A stretch of 64,000 nucleotides of DNA. Origin: Pseudoalteromonas galatheae. GTDB taxonomy: Bacteria; Pseudomonadota; Gammaproteobacteria; Enterobacterales; Alteromonadaceae. Shown piece by piece: positions 43,928 through 54,291 of the stretch (the first letter of the stretch is position 1; each line of letters opens with the position of its first letter). Under the pieces are notes generated by a model. The model was given only the letters and a program-made list of their open reading frames with translations. It was not told the origin of the DNA and did no database searches. The stretch covers positions 1,795,001 to 1,859,000 of the forward strand of contig NZ_PNCO02000001.1 of the NCBI RefSeq assembly GCF_005886105.2. Reading direction: 5' to 3'. A program made the translations under genes and the position numbers.

Positions 43928-44850
43928 AAGTTATTAAATCTGGGCCACTTTCAACTATTCAAGACATTGGTCGCCAAGGACTTCGCCACTTAGGAGTAAG
44001 TCAAGCAGGTGTCATTGACCCTGTTGCGCTTAAACTTGCAAATACACTCTTGTCAAATAACGACGATACTGCAGCTATTGAAGTGACCATTGGCTTATGC
44101 GAATTTCTCTTCCATGCCCCCACTAACTTTGTTATCGCAGGGGCAGATCTCAATGCTGCTTTAAATGACGAAGCAGTATACCCTTGCTGGCGCTACAGTG
44201 CTAAGGCCGGAGATAAGCTGACATTTAAGCAAAATCGCGACGGTTTACGCGCGTATTTGGTGGTCGAAGGTGGATTTACCAACATAGACAAGCTGCTTGG
44301 GAGTTATTCAACCGACCTCATGGCTGGCTTTGGGGGAATAAACGGCCGAGCTCTTAAACAAGGGGACAAACTGAGCTACACGCCGAGCACAGCTAAAAGC
44401 TCCGTGGGTGGCCTGCAGCCCAGCTATGAAAAGCTCATTCATTTCATCCCAGGCCCACACCTCGAGATAATTTCCAACCAGACACTGAGTGTATTAAACG
44501 ACACTATTTGGAAAGTAAATCCAAGCAGTAATCGTATGGGTATTCGCCTAAGTGGCCATAGCAGCCTTGTGCATGCACATAATATTGCAACCCAAGCCGT
44601 CCACCCTGGCGTTATTCAGCTGCCCCCCAGTGGCGAGCCCATTATCCTATTGAATGACTGCCAAACTACAGGCGGTTATCCAATAATTGGCTCTATTATT
44701 CGAGCCGATATGCGCCATTTGAGCCAATTGGGCGCGGGCGATTGTATCCATTTAAAATCAACATCCGTTACAGATGCGGCGAAGGAATCTCACCGAGTAC
44801 AGGCGCATCTCAATCAGCTAAGGTTAGCGCTTAAAAATAAAGAACAATAA
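43921..44850 (+). CDS. pxpC: 5-oxoprolinase subunit C
   Basis: The second subunit of PxpABC, a carboxyltransferase-like (KipA/PxpC) protein that works with PxpB. It shows LEVIKSGPLSTIQDIGRQGLRHLGVSQAGVID at the N terminus and VHPGVIQLPPSGEPIILLNDCQTTGGYP in the second half, both diagnostic. The length of 309 aa is normal. It starts before pxpB ends and its stop lies one base before the DUF969 gene, so the whole set is one operon. High confidence. Confidence 0.95.
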   Translation: MLEVIKSGPLSTIQDIGRQGLRHLGVSQAGVIDPVALKLANTLLSNNDDTAAIEVTIGLCEFLFHAPTNFVIAGADLNAALNDEAVYPCWRYSAKAGDKLTFKQNRDGLRAYLVVEGGFTNIDKLLGSYSTDLMAGFGGINGRALKQGDKLSYTPSTAKSSVGGLQPSYEKLIHFIPGPHLEIISNQTLSVLNDTIWKVNPSSNRMGIRLSGHSSLVHAHNIATQAVHPGVIQLPPSGEPIILLNDCQTTGGYPIIGSIIRADMRHLSQLGAGDCIHLKSTSVTDAAKESHRVQAHLNQLRLALKNKEQ

Positions 44851-44851
44851 A

Positions 44852-45610
44852 ATGACTGAGCTAAATCTCCTTCCCCTTTCTGGCATTGCCGTGATTGTCA
44901 TTGGCTTTGCTCTGAGATTTAATCCCTTATTGGTTGTCACCTCCGCTGGCCTAGTTACTGGTTTTGCCGTTGGGATCGACTTTGTCGACTTAATTGTCAC
45001 CTTTGGCGAAAAGTTTATGAACTCTCGCCAGCTTGCAAGCTTTTTACTTATCTTACCCGTGATTGCAATTTTAGAACGTTACGGCTTACAGCAAAGAGCT
45101 AAAGCTTGGGTTGCGGGTATAAAAGGGGCAACCACTTCTCGAATTCTAAGTATGTATTTTGTAGTCCGTGAGTGCTCCGCAGCGCTGGGATTAATCAATT
45201 TAGCGGGTCAAGCACAAACCGTCAGACCACTACTCGCTCCGATGGCAATAGGCGCTGCAGCAAATCAATACGGCGACCTACCACAAGATGTAAAAGACAT
45301 GATAGGCGCACATGCTGCCGCCTGCGATAACATCGCGGTCTTCTTTGGGGAGGATATTTTTATCGCTTTTGGTGCTGTACTACTCATGGATGCTTTTTTA
45401 AAAGAAAACGGCATTGCCGGAATTGAACCGCTGCATATCGGACTTTGGGCAATACCGACTGCAATTGCCGCGCTCATTGTTCATCTCTTCCGTTTAGCAC
45501 GATTTGAAGCAAAAATTCGAGCAGAAATTGCGCGCTGTCAGCAGCAACAAAGCGAAGAAGAACAAACACCTAGCAACACAAATTCGGCGCTTAAGGAGGA
45601 GTCATTATGA
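44852..45610 (+). CDS. DUF969 membrane protein, putative permease component
   Basis: A 252-aa protein with about six membrane helices. The block FVVRECSAALGLINLAGQAQTVRPLLAPMAIGAA is typical of DUF969. Family members are regularly encoded with a DUF979 protein and with pyroglutamate genes. I infer that the two form a transporter for pyroglutamate or pyroglutamyl peptides, but no direct evidence is in the sequence. It overlaps the next gene by four bases (ATGA). The family is certain, the transport role a guess from context. Confidence 0.85.
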   Translation: MTELNLLPLSGIAVIVIGFALRFNPLLVVTSAGLVTGFAVGIDFVDLIVTFGEKFMNSRQLASFLLILPVIAILERYGLQQRAKAWVAGIKGATTSRILSMYFVVRECSAALGLINLAGQAQTVRPLLAPMAIGAAANQYGDLPQDVKDMIGAHAAACDNIAVFFGEDIFIAFGAVLLMDAFLKENGIAGIEPLHIGLWAIPTAIAALIVHLFRLARFEAKIRAEIARCQQQQSEEEQTPSNTNSALKEESL

Positions 45611-46617
45611 GCTTAATGAACACTTCTGACGCGCAATCTAGTCTACTTTCAATTGACAATATCTATTTATTGATTGGTTTTATCGTGATGTTTCTGGTGG
45701 TAAAAACGCTACAAGATAAGGCACACCCTAAGCGTCTCACTACGGCACTTTTTTGGTTCTTATTTGGCTCTGTTTTTATCTTTGGTGATGCTTCTATCGC
45801 ATTGATTGGTGAGCGAAATACTTATTTATGGATCGGCATCAACGTGGTGATCATCGCACTGCTTGCGGGTATGAATATGGTTTCTATGGGAAATTATGAC
45901 ATGCCGTGCGAACGAGCCAAAACAGAAGATGCAAATCGGTTTGGTAATAAATTGTTTGTTCCTGCTGTACTTATTCCAATCGTTACTGTTATCTGTACTA
46001 TCATCTTAAGTGAGATCCAGCTCGGCGATTTTTATCTATTCGATCAGGAGCACGTAACGCTTTCAGCACTGACACTCGCTTGCACCATCGCATTGCTGGT
46101 GAGCTGGAAAATAACCAAAGGCAGTCCATTACAAGCACTTTCTGAGTCTCGTCGCTTAGTTGATTCAATAGGCTGGGCAGCAATATTGCCACAGATGCTA
46201 GCAATGCTTGGCGGTGTATTTATCGTCGCAAACACTGGCACTGCTATCCAAGACTTAGTGACATTGTTTATTTCGCCAGATAACCGCTTTATGCTCGTTG
46301 TGCTGTATTGTGTTGGCATGGCACTATTTACCATGATTATGGGAAACGCTTTTGCCGCATTTCCAGTAATGACGGCAGGTATTGCACTGCCATTTTTGAT
46401 CCAAGGACATGGCGCTGATCCTGCACCACTTGTCGCGATTGGCATGTACTCGGGTTACTGTGGAACACTGATGACACCGATGGCCGCTAACTTCAACATT
46501 GTGCCAGCGGCACTGTTAGATTTAAAAGATAAGTACCAAGTCATTAAAGTGCAAATACCAACCGCTATAACGTTATTGGTAATTAATATTTTTCTTATGT
46601 ACGGAGTCGTTTTTTAA
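45607..46617 (+). CDS. DUF979 membrane protein, putative permease component
   Basis: A 336-aa inner-membrane protein with about nine helices, including LYCVGMALFTMIMGNAFAAFPVMTAGIALPFLI, a pattern typical of DUF979. It follows the DUF969 gene with a four-base overlap and overlaps pcp by one base (TAATG), so all are translated together. The pair probably forms one membrane complex. A pyroglutamate uptake role fits the enzymes around it, but the family is not experimentally assigned as far as I know. Confidence 0.86.
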   Translation: MSLMNTSDAQSSLLSIDNIYLLIGFIVMFLVVKTLQDKAHPKRLTTALFWFLFGSVFIFGDASIALIGERNTYLWIGINVVIIALLAGMNMVSMGNYDMPCERAKTEDANRFGNKLFVPAVLIPIVTVICTIILSEIQLGDFYLFDQEHVTLSALTLACTIALLVSWKITKGSPLQALSESRRLVDSIGWAAILPQMLAMLGGVFIVANTGTAIQDLVTLFISPDNRFMLVVLYCVGMALFTMIMGNAFAAFPVMTAGIALPFLIQGHGADPAPLVAIGMYSGYCGTLMTPMAANFNIVPAALLDLKDKYQVIKVQIPTAITLLVINIFLMYGVVF

Positions 46618-47279
46618 TGTCCAGTTACAGTAAACCTTGTGTCCTAGTGACTGGGTTCACCCCATTTGGTGGTGAGTCCATCAACCCCTCATGGCAATTA
46701 GCGCAGTTGTTAGAGGGGGAAACCGTTGAAGGCCACCTGATCCACACGAAAGAGTTACCTTGTGAATTTGACAAAAGTATTGAGTCTTTAACGCAAGCGA
46801 TAGATAAGTATCACCCAAGCATCGTGATCTGTTTAGGCCAGGCTGGTGGACGCTGTGATATCTCTATCGAACGGGTCGCGATTAACATCAACGATGCCAG
46901 AATAGCTGACAACGCAGGAAACCAGCCGATAGACATACCAGTCGTTACACACGGTCCCGATGCATATTTTGCCTCTTTACCAATAAAAAGTATGCTAAGT
47001 AGTGCACTTCAAGCAGGGATCCCTGCAAGCATTTCTAATACGGCAGGCACTTACGTATGCAACCATGTGATGTATGGATTACTGCACTATCTTAGCACAC
47101 ATGACTTAGCTTGCCGTGGTGGCTTTGTGCATATCCCATACTTACCCTCCCAAGCAGCGCACCACCCTGGTGCACCCAGTATGGACATTGACACCCTAGT
47201 TAAAGGAATAAAAATCCTATTAACCAGCGCCATTACACAAAAGCAAGATATTAAGCTCGTCGCTGGGACGACACACTAA
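46617..47279 (+). CDS. pcp: pyrrolidone-carboxylate peptidase (pyroglutamyl peptidase I)
   Basis: A cytosolic cysteine peptidase that removes N-terminal pyroglutamate from peptides. It opens with VLVTGFTPFGGESINPSW and shows the triad: Glu in ISIERVAININDAR, Cys in AGTYVCNHVMYG and His in GFVHIPYLPSQ. At 220 aa it is full length. As last gene of the operon, it releases pyroglutamate that PxpBC (with a PxpA from elsewhere) can open to glutamate. High confidence. Confidence 0.96.
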   Translation: MSSYSKPCVLVTGFTPFGGESINPSWQLAQLLEGETVEGHLIHTKELPCEFDKSIESLTQAIDKYHPSIVICLGQAGGRCDISIERVAININDARIADNAGNQPIDIPVVTHGPDAYFASLPIKSMLSSALQAGIPASISNTAGTYVCNHVMYGLLHYLSTHDLACRGGFVHIPYLPSQAAHHPGAPSMDIDTLVKGIKILLTSAITQKQDIKLVAGTTH

Positions 47280-47467
47280 TAAGCGACGCCCCAAAATGGT
47301 GCAAACCTGCACCATTTCATCTCACAAAAAATTCACATTTTCTCTATTTCATTGTGTGACTTATCAAATTATTTTTGGTAGAACTTAAACTATCTCATGG
47401 TAACTATGCTTCCATGAGCAATAATAATTTGTTGATATTATCAACACATCAATAGGAATGAGGAAAT

Positions 47468-49138
47468 ATGTGTTCAATTTTCGGCGTACTTGACATCAAG
47501 ACCGATCCCCTTGCACTTCGCGAGCAAGCCATCGAAATGTCAAAAAAACTAAGACACCGTGGCCCCGACTGGTCAGGGGTATATTCAAGTGAAAAAGCCA
47601 TTTTAGTTCATGAGCGTTTGGCAATTGTTGGCGTTTCTAGCGGCGCACAACCATTATTTAACCCTGAAAAAACACATATTTTGGCGGTGAATGGTGAAAT
47701 TTATAATCATAAAGAGCTTGCAAAAGCACTGACCGTTCCATTTGACTTTCAAACAGAGTCAGACTGTGAAGTGATCTTGGCACTATACAAGCAAAAAGGC
47801 CCCGAGTTTTTAGATGATCTTAATGGAATTTTCGCATTTTGTTTGTACGATGAAACGGAAGATGCCTTTTTAATTGGTCGAGACCACATCGGTATTATTC
47901 CACTTTACACTGGCCGTGATCAAAGCGGTAACCTCTATGTCGCAAGCGAAATGAAGGCGCTCACACCCATTTGTACGCAAATTGAAGAGTTTCCTCCCGG
48001 CCATTATTGGTATTCAAAAGAAGGGGGTCCAAGAGAATATTACCAACGCGACTGGCAAGCGTTTAGTGCTGTAAAAGACAATGAGGCAAATCCCGAAGCA
48101 GTTAAAGACGGGCTAGAAGCCGCAGTAAAGCGCCAATTGATGTGCGATGTGCCCTATGGCGTATTGCTGTCTGGTGGTCTAGATTCTTCTGTGATTTCCG
48201 CTATCACACAAAAGTTTGCTGCAAAGCGTATCGAAGATGATGATGCTTCCGATGCTTGGTGGCCAAAACTTCACTCCTTTTCCATTGGTTTGGAAGGCTC
48301 TCCCGATCTCGCTGCAGCACAAAAAGTAGCGGATAGAATCGGCACAATTCACCATCCTATTCACTTTACCGTACAACAAGGGATCGATGCCCTTAAAGAA
48401 GTGGTCTATCACCTAGAGACCTACGATGTCACAACCATTCGCGCTTCTACTCCTATGTACCTTATGGCACGCTACATTAAAGCAATGGGCATTAAAATGG
48501 TGCTATCGGGTGAAGGGGCTGATGAACTATTTGGCGGCTATTTGTATTTCCACAAAGCACCAAATGCTGAGGAGTTTCACAACGAGCTAAACCGAAAGGT
48601 CTCGAAACTGCATATGTTTGATTGCTTACGTGCAAATAAGTCGATGGCAGCGTGGGGGGTTGAAGCACGTGTTCCCTTCTTAGATAAAGAATTTGTCGAT
48701 ATTGCCATGCGTACTAACCCGGACTACAAAATGTGTAAAGATGGCCGTATCGAAAAACACATTATCCGTGAGGCGTTTGATGGCTATTTACCCGATGACG
48801 TATTGTGGCGCCAAAAAGAGCAGTTTTCTGATGGCGTAGGCTATAGCTGGATCGATTCACTAAAAGAATATGTCAGTCAGCAAGTGAGCGATTCGGATCT
48901 TGAAAACGCCCACTACCGCTATCCAATCAATACACCGGATAGCAAAGAAGCCTATTATTATCGCACCATTTTTGAGTCGCATTTCCCAGGAGAAGCGGCA
49001 GCTAAGTGTGTTCCTTACGGCAAGTCTGTGGCCTGTTCAACACCCGAAGCGCTTGCTTGGGACGAGTCGTTCCAGCGTAATGCCGATCCATCAGGTCGCG
49101 CAGCAAGCTCACACAACGAAGCGTATAATCAAAAATAA
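47468..49138 (+). CDS. asnB: asparagine synthase B, glutamine-hydrolysing
   Basis: Makes asparagine from aspartate, ATP and glutamine in the cytosol. The N-terminal glutaminase domain begins MCSIFGVLDI, with Cys2 as nucleophile, and contains LRHRGPDWSG and AVNGEIYNH. The synthetase domain has the PP-loop LLSGGLDSSV and the later LSGEGADELFGGY. The length of 556 aa matches E. coli AsnB. TAGGAATGAGGA lies before the ATG. It ends at a strong bidirectional terminator facing pssA. High confidence. Confidence 0.97.
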   Translation: MCSIFGVLDIKTDPLALREQAIEMSKKLRHRGPDWSGVYSSEKAILVHERLAIVGVSSGAQPLFNPEKTHILAVNGEIYNHKELAKALTVPFDFQTESDCEVILALYKQKGPEFLDDLNGIFAFCLYDETEDAFLIGRDHIGIIPLYTGRDQSGNLYVASEMKALTPICTQIEEFPPGHYWYSKEGGPREYYQRDWQAFSAVKDNEANPEAVKDGLEAAVKRQLMCDVPYGVLLSGGLDSSVISAITQKFAAKRIEDDDASDAWWPKLHSFSIGLEGSPDLAAAQKVADRIGTIHHPIHFTVQQGIDALKEVVYHLETYDVTTIRASTPMYLMARYIKAMGIKMVLSGEGADELFGGYLYFHKAPNAEEFHNELNRKVSKLHMFDCLRANKSMAAWGVEARVPFLDKEFVDIAMRTNPDYKMCKDGRIEKHIIREAFDGYLPDDVLWRQKEQFSDGVGYSWIDSLKEYVSQQVSDSDLENAHYRYPINTPDSKEAYYYRTIFESHFPGEAAAKCVPYGKSVACSTPEALAWDESFQRNADPSGRAASSHNEAYNQK

Positions 49139-49145
49139 GAAAGTA

Positions 49146-49170
49146 AAAAAGGGACGTTCGTCCCTTTTTT
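49146..49170. terminator. bidirectional terminator between asnB and pssA
   Basis: AAAAAGGGACG-TT-CGTCCCTTTTTT is a near-perfect inverted repeat with A and T tracts on both sides. It ends asnB from the left and pssA from the right. Confidence 0.88.
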
Positions 49171-49189
49171 AAAATTATCAGTGCTTGCG

Positions 49190-50515
49190 TTAAATAAAAC
49201 GCTTAATAATAAAGTCGACTTTCACACGCTTAGCCTGACCAAGAAGCTTTTTCACAGGTGCTGGGTAATCCCCCAACGTTTCGAGGTCATCGTGGCTTTC
49301 AATGCGACGGCAATGTTTTAAGATCTCTTGCTTTTCTAACTCGATTTGAGGCAGCAATGCTTTGTCGGGATCTTCGATTAGAATGCCATTTTCAATATCT
49401 AACCCCCACGCCCTTGGGTTGAGGTTATGACCACTCATTAAATGCGTATCGCCATCTTTGCTCACTCCTTTCAAGTGGAACGAGTTGTTGCCATCTTGCC
49501 ACAGATATACATCCAACAATCCGGCAGTGATGAAGCGGCGTTGCGATTTGATAAATTTATACAAAATGGTTTCGTACAAATAAGGAAGCGCACCAATTCG
49601 GCTAAATGGCTGTTCTGGACTGATATAGAAATCATTCGCCGTTTTATCCCCCACCACTATTGTCACCTTTTTACCAGTTTTCAGTAATCGACGTAACGAG
49701 CGAAGTAGAGGAGCCGGAAAATTGAAGTAAGGTGTGTAAAGAACTAACTCTTGTTCTGTGGTATCGAAAAGCGCCTTAATAAGGCGATTTAGCTTATTAG
49801 TTCTACGTCCAAACCCTAAATATGGACGAACTGTTAAACCATCCCGACTGTTCGCCTTTGAAATATCATAACTGGCCTTTTTCAACTGTTTCATCAGCTG
49901 CTTTTGCGCAGTGCGAATGTCAAGTAAAGTAGGTAATGGGCGAATGTCGAGTCTAGGTACTGCGTCGGACGCTATCAATACTTGATCGGTAAAGTGGCAA
50001 AAGCTATCCGCAAGCTGCACTTGTTTAATCACAAAATAGCGGTCTAGGCGGTATTTTTCATCATGATGCAAGTAGACATTATTTAAACTAGCACCGCTAT
50101 AAAGCAGGATATCGTCAATAACAAAGCCTTTTAAATGCAACACGCCAAAAAGCTCTTTTGCTTTTACCGGTACACCGTACACTTCAACTTGAGTACCTAG
50201 CTGCTCTTTTAAATCACAATATAGCTTGGCATTGCCTTCTGACTTTTCAGCGCCAATGAGGCCCCGTTGCGCACGGTGAAAATCCACCAACACTTTTACC
50301 GTTAAGTCTGGATTTTGCTGCGCAGCCTCGTGCAATGCGTGCAATATCTCGCGACCCGCCTCATCATCTTGTAAGTAAAGTGCGGTGATGTAAATACGCG
50401 TTTTTGCCTGTGAAATAAGTTGTAAAAGCGTCTGATGATATTGCTTAGCATCAGTTAACACCTCACAATCTTGTGCACTTAACCCAAAGCCTGGGGTATT
50501 CTGCCAAAATGCCAT
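49190..50515 (-). CDS. pssA: CDP-diacylglycerol-serine O-phosphatidyltransferase, phospholipase D type
   Basis: Makes phosphatidylserine, the precursor of phosphatidylethanolamine, at the inner membrane. It has the two phospholipase-D motifs, LHLKGFVIDD and FHLKGVSKDGD, the second followed by MSGHNLNPRAW. The length of about 441 aa is close to that of E. coli PssA (451 aa). The ATG at 50515 (MAFWQNTPGF) has AAAGG six bases upstream; the frame extends upstream to 50554 without support. It is a monocistronic gene convergent with asnB. High confidence. Confidence 0.94.
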   Translation of the reverse strand: MAFWQNTPGFGLSAQDCEVLTDAKQYHQTLLQLISQAKTRIYITALYLQDDEAGREILHALHEAAQQNPDLTVKVLVDFHRAQRGLIGAEKSEGNAKLYCDLKEQLGTQVEVYGVPVKAKELFGVLHLKGFVIDDILLYSGASLNNVYLHHDEKYRLDRYFVIKQVQLADSFCHFTDQVLIASDAVPRLDIRPLPTLLDIRTAQKQLMKQLKKASYDISKANSRDGLTVRPYLGFGRRTNKLNRLIKALFDTTEQELVLYTPYFNFPAPLLRSLRRLLKTGKKVTIVVGDKTANDFYISPEQPFSRIGALPYLYETILYKFIKSQRRFITAGLLDVYLWQDGNNSFHLKGVSKDGDTHLMSGHNLNPRAWGLDIENGILIEDPDKALLPQIELEKQEILKHCRRIESHDDLETLGDYPAPVKKLLGQAKRVKVDFIIKRFI

Positions 50516-50792
50516 ATGTACCTTTTCAATTAGGCTATCAACTATTGATAGCAAAACAAAATTCTCTAAAACATACCAAAAAAAAAACCTGAGGTCATGA
50601 AATACTGCCGTTTTTTGCCAGTACTGAACAAGATTGCTTAATGTGTAGTCGATTTAGAACAAAACAGTACAAATTTTTTGACAACTTGCCAATTTACACC
50701 AAATCAGATTACGGTTTTTTATTTACTTCCCTATTGAATTACATAGAATCGAACAAACTTTTGCTTAATAGCATTTTTTAGAATTGAGTTAG

Positions 50793-51755
<963 letters not shown>

Positions 51756-51844
51756 TAGATAAATGGGTCGGTCTAGGCTGGCCCTCTTCCCTCCTTGCTT
51801 TAATTTGCTATATTGAAATAAATAACAATCCTGTAGTTTGTTCA

Positions 51845-52561
51845 ATGATCCAACAACTGTTCCACCTCGCCCACGATGACTTTCGTTTTCCGCCAAATCA
51901 CTATGCCTTGTCTGAACCAGATGGACTGCTTGCCATTGGTGGTTGTTTACAAGTAGAACGTCTGAAAAACGCTTATGCCAATGGGATCTTTCCTTGGTTT
52001 AATGAGGGTGAACCAATTATGTGGTGGAGCCCAAGCGAGCGCGGCATTTTGGAGCTTAAAGATTTTCATTGTGGTAAAACGCTAAGAAAAGCCCAACGTA
52101 AACTTAATCCGACCGTCACTATCAATACCGCCTTTTCACAAGTGATTGAAGCTTGTAGAAATCAACGAATGGCGGCTGAAGGAACTTGGATCACAAATGC
52201 GATGTTGGCTGCGTATCAGCAAGCGCACACTCAGGGGTTAGCACATAGTGTGGAAATATGGGAGCGAGACAAGCTCGTTGGCGGGCTCTATGGCATCATG
52301 CAGTCTGGTGTATTTTGTGGTGAATCTATGTTCCACACCTTACCTAATACATCCAAAATGGCGATGTGGGCACTGGTAAATTGGCTCAAAGCCCATCAGG
52401 CACATTTTATTGATTGCCAACTCGAAAACCCTTATTTGACAAGTTTGGGGTTAAAAGTTGTACCAAGGCGCGAGTTTTTGACTAGACTTAAATTGGCGGA
52501 TCGATTTGAGATCCCATCATCAATGTGGCAGCCTCAGGAGTTGAAAGCTATCTATGAATGA
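51845..52561 (+). CDS. aat: leucyl/phenylalanyl-tRNA-protein transferase
   Basis: Adds Leu or Phe from tRNA to proteins with N-terminal Lys or Arg, marking them for ClpS-ClpAP. It has the family blocks FPPNHYALSEPDGLLAIGG, GIFPWFNEGEPIMWWSPSERG, AEGTWITNAM and GGLYGIMQSGVFCGESMF. At 238 aa it is full length. It overlaps the next gene by 8 bases and is near clpA-clpS. High confidence. Confidence 0.97.
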   Translation: MIQQLFHLAHDDFRFPPNHYALSEPDGLLAIGGCLQVERLKNAYANGIFPWFNEGEPIMWWSPSERGILELKDFHCGKTLRKAQRKLNPTVTINTAFSQVIEACRNQRMAAEGTWITNAMLAAYQQAHTQGLAHSVEIWERDKLVGGLYGIMQSGVFCGESMFHTLPNTSKMAMWALVNWLKAHQAHFIDCQLENPYLTSLGLKVVPRREFLTRLKLADRFEIPSSMWQPQELKAIYE

Positions 52562-53285
52562 ACACTTTCCTTCTAAAATCGGACTGAGCCAACAATTTAG
52601 TTGTAGTTATTTACCTGAGCAGAAGGAACAGTTACTGGTTATTCTAGACCCAAATTGTTACAGCCCAGATAGATTTGAACAATTGTTAGCATTAGGGTTT
52701 CGCCGCAGTGGAGACCAGATTTATCGTCCACACTGTCCCGCATGCTCAGCTTGTCAATCTGTAAGAGTATTAACTCAAGAATTTAAACCGAGTAGGTCTC
52801 AAAAACGCAAACGCAATAAATTAAAGCAAGATTATCAACTAATTATTAGCCATCAGGAGCGTCCTGAATACTATCCGCTATACGAAAAATATATCAGTCT
52901 ACGCCACAGCGATGGCTCTATGTACCCACCTAACCGTCTCCAGTACGAAAGCTTCTTATTTTGTCGTTGGATGAACATTGTCTTTATCGAGCTATGGCAC
53001 AAAGATAAGTTAATTGCAGTAGCCGTCACTGATTCAATGCCTTATTCATTGTCTGCTATTTATACCTTTTTCGATCCTGAGTATGAATCACTAAGTATCG
53101 GTACTATCATGATAATGGCTCAGCTAGAACAGGCAGCGAAACAGAATAAACCATACTTGTACTTGGGTTATCAAATCGACGAATGCAAGAAAATGCGTTA
53201 CAAAACCCAATTTGTGCCAGCACAAAAACTAGTTAAAGATATTTGGCAAAATATTGATCCGGATGCTCCACAACCTTGTGCTTAG
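52554..53285 (+). CDS. bpt: aspartate/glutamate leucyltransferase (bacterial Ate1-like)
   Basis: Adds Leu from tRNA to proteins with N-terminal Asp or Glu, creating an N-degron. Cysteine motifs CSYLPEQKEQ and RPHCPACSACQSVRV at the N terminus and GYQIDECKKMRYKTQF at the C terminus are typical of the bacterial Bpt branch. At 243 aa it fits. It overlaps aat and lies just upstream of infA and clpA-clpS. Bpt in Vibrio vulnificus has been shown to transfer leucine rather than arginine; the same is expected here by family. Confidence 0.93.
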   Translation: MNEHFPSKIGLSQQFSCSYLPEQKEQLLVILDPNCYSPDRFEQLLALGFRRSGDQIYRPHCPACSACQSVRVLTQEFKPSRSQKRKRNKLKQDYQLIISHQERPEYYPLYEKYISLRHSDGSMYPPNRLQYESFLFCRWMNIVFIELWHKDKLIAVAVTDSMPYSLSAIYTFFDPEYESLSIGTIMIMAQLEQAAKQNKPYLYLGYQIDECKKMRYKTQFVPAQKLVKDIWQNIDPDAPQPCA

Positions 53286-53810
<525 letters not shown>

Positions 53811-53981
53811 TCTGCGTGTGTAGATTTATACTAAGTTGATGCCGTAAACTCGTTGATACCCAAGCGACTTCAACATGCTGATGTTACTTAGGTATACCAA
53901 GTTCATTCAAGCAATTAGTATACACGAACGACTAGCACTGAATTTAAGCGATGATAATACCGCATCTAATTCAGTGATAAC

Positions 53982-54008
53982 AAAAAGCCCAGTGAAGCTG
54001 GGCTTTTT
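53982..54008. terminator. terminator, copy 1
   Basis: AAAAAGCCCAG and CTGGGCTTTTT pair around a short TGAAG-type loop with A and T tracts on either side. It ends infA transcription and could work in both directions. Confidence 0.88.
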
Positions 54009-54246
54009 GTCGTTTAAAGCTATGTATCTAACCCCACCGTTCAAAGGGAGCACCATGGTCTTCCATGCTCGTTAATCTGCGTGTGTAGATTTATACTAAG
54101 TTGATGCCGTAAACTCGTTGATACCCAAGCGACCTCAGCATGCTGATGTTACTTAGGTATACCAAGTTCATTCAAGCAATTAGTATACACGAACGACTAG
54201 CACTGAATTTAAGCGATGGTAATACCGCATCTAATTCAGTGATAAC

Positions 54247-54272
54247 AAAAAGCCCAGCGAAGCTGGGCTTTT
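54247..54272. terminator. terminator, copy 2
   Basis: The same hairpin as copy 1 with one loop base changed. It lies 20 bases from the clpA stop and probably terminates clpA on the minus strand. Confidence 0.86.
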
Positions 54273-54291
54273 ATCAAATACTTCAAAAGTT

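Larger units (their letters stand above)
53811..54291. other. duplicated infA 3' region before clpA
   Basis: The 481 bases between infA and the clpA stop consist of two tandem copies of one segment, each ending in the same terminator. There is no gene. A short frame here (53875-54075) is the decayed second infA tail. Confidence 0.8.

Noticed and set aside
46044..46445. 133-codon minus-strand frame within the DUF979 gene
   Set aside because: A long shadow frame opposite a well-conserved membrane-protein gene; no start signal.
53875..54075. 66-codon frame after infA
   Set aside because: Its C-terminal part is the out-of-register duplicate of the infA tail and the rest is spacer; not an independent gene.
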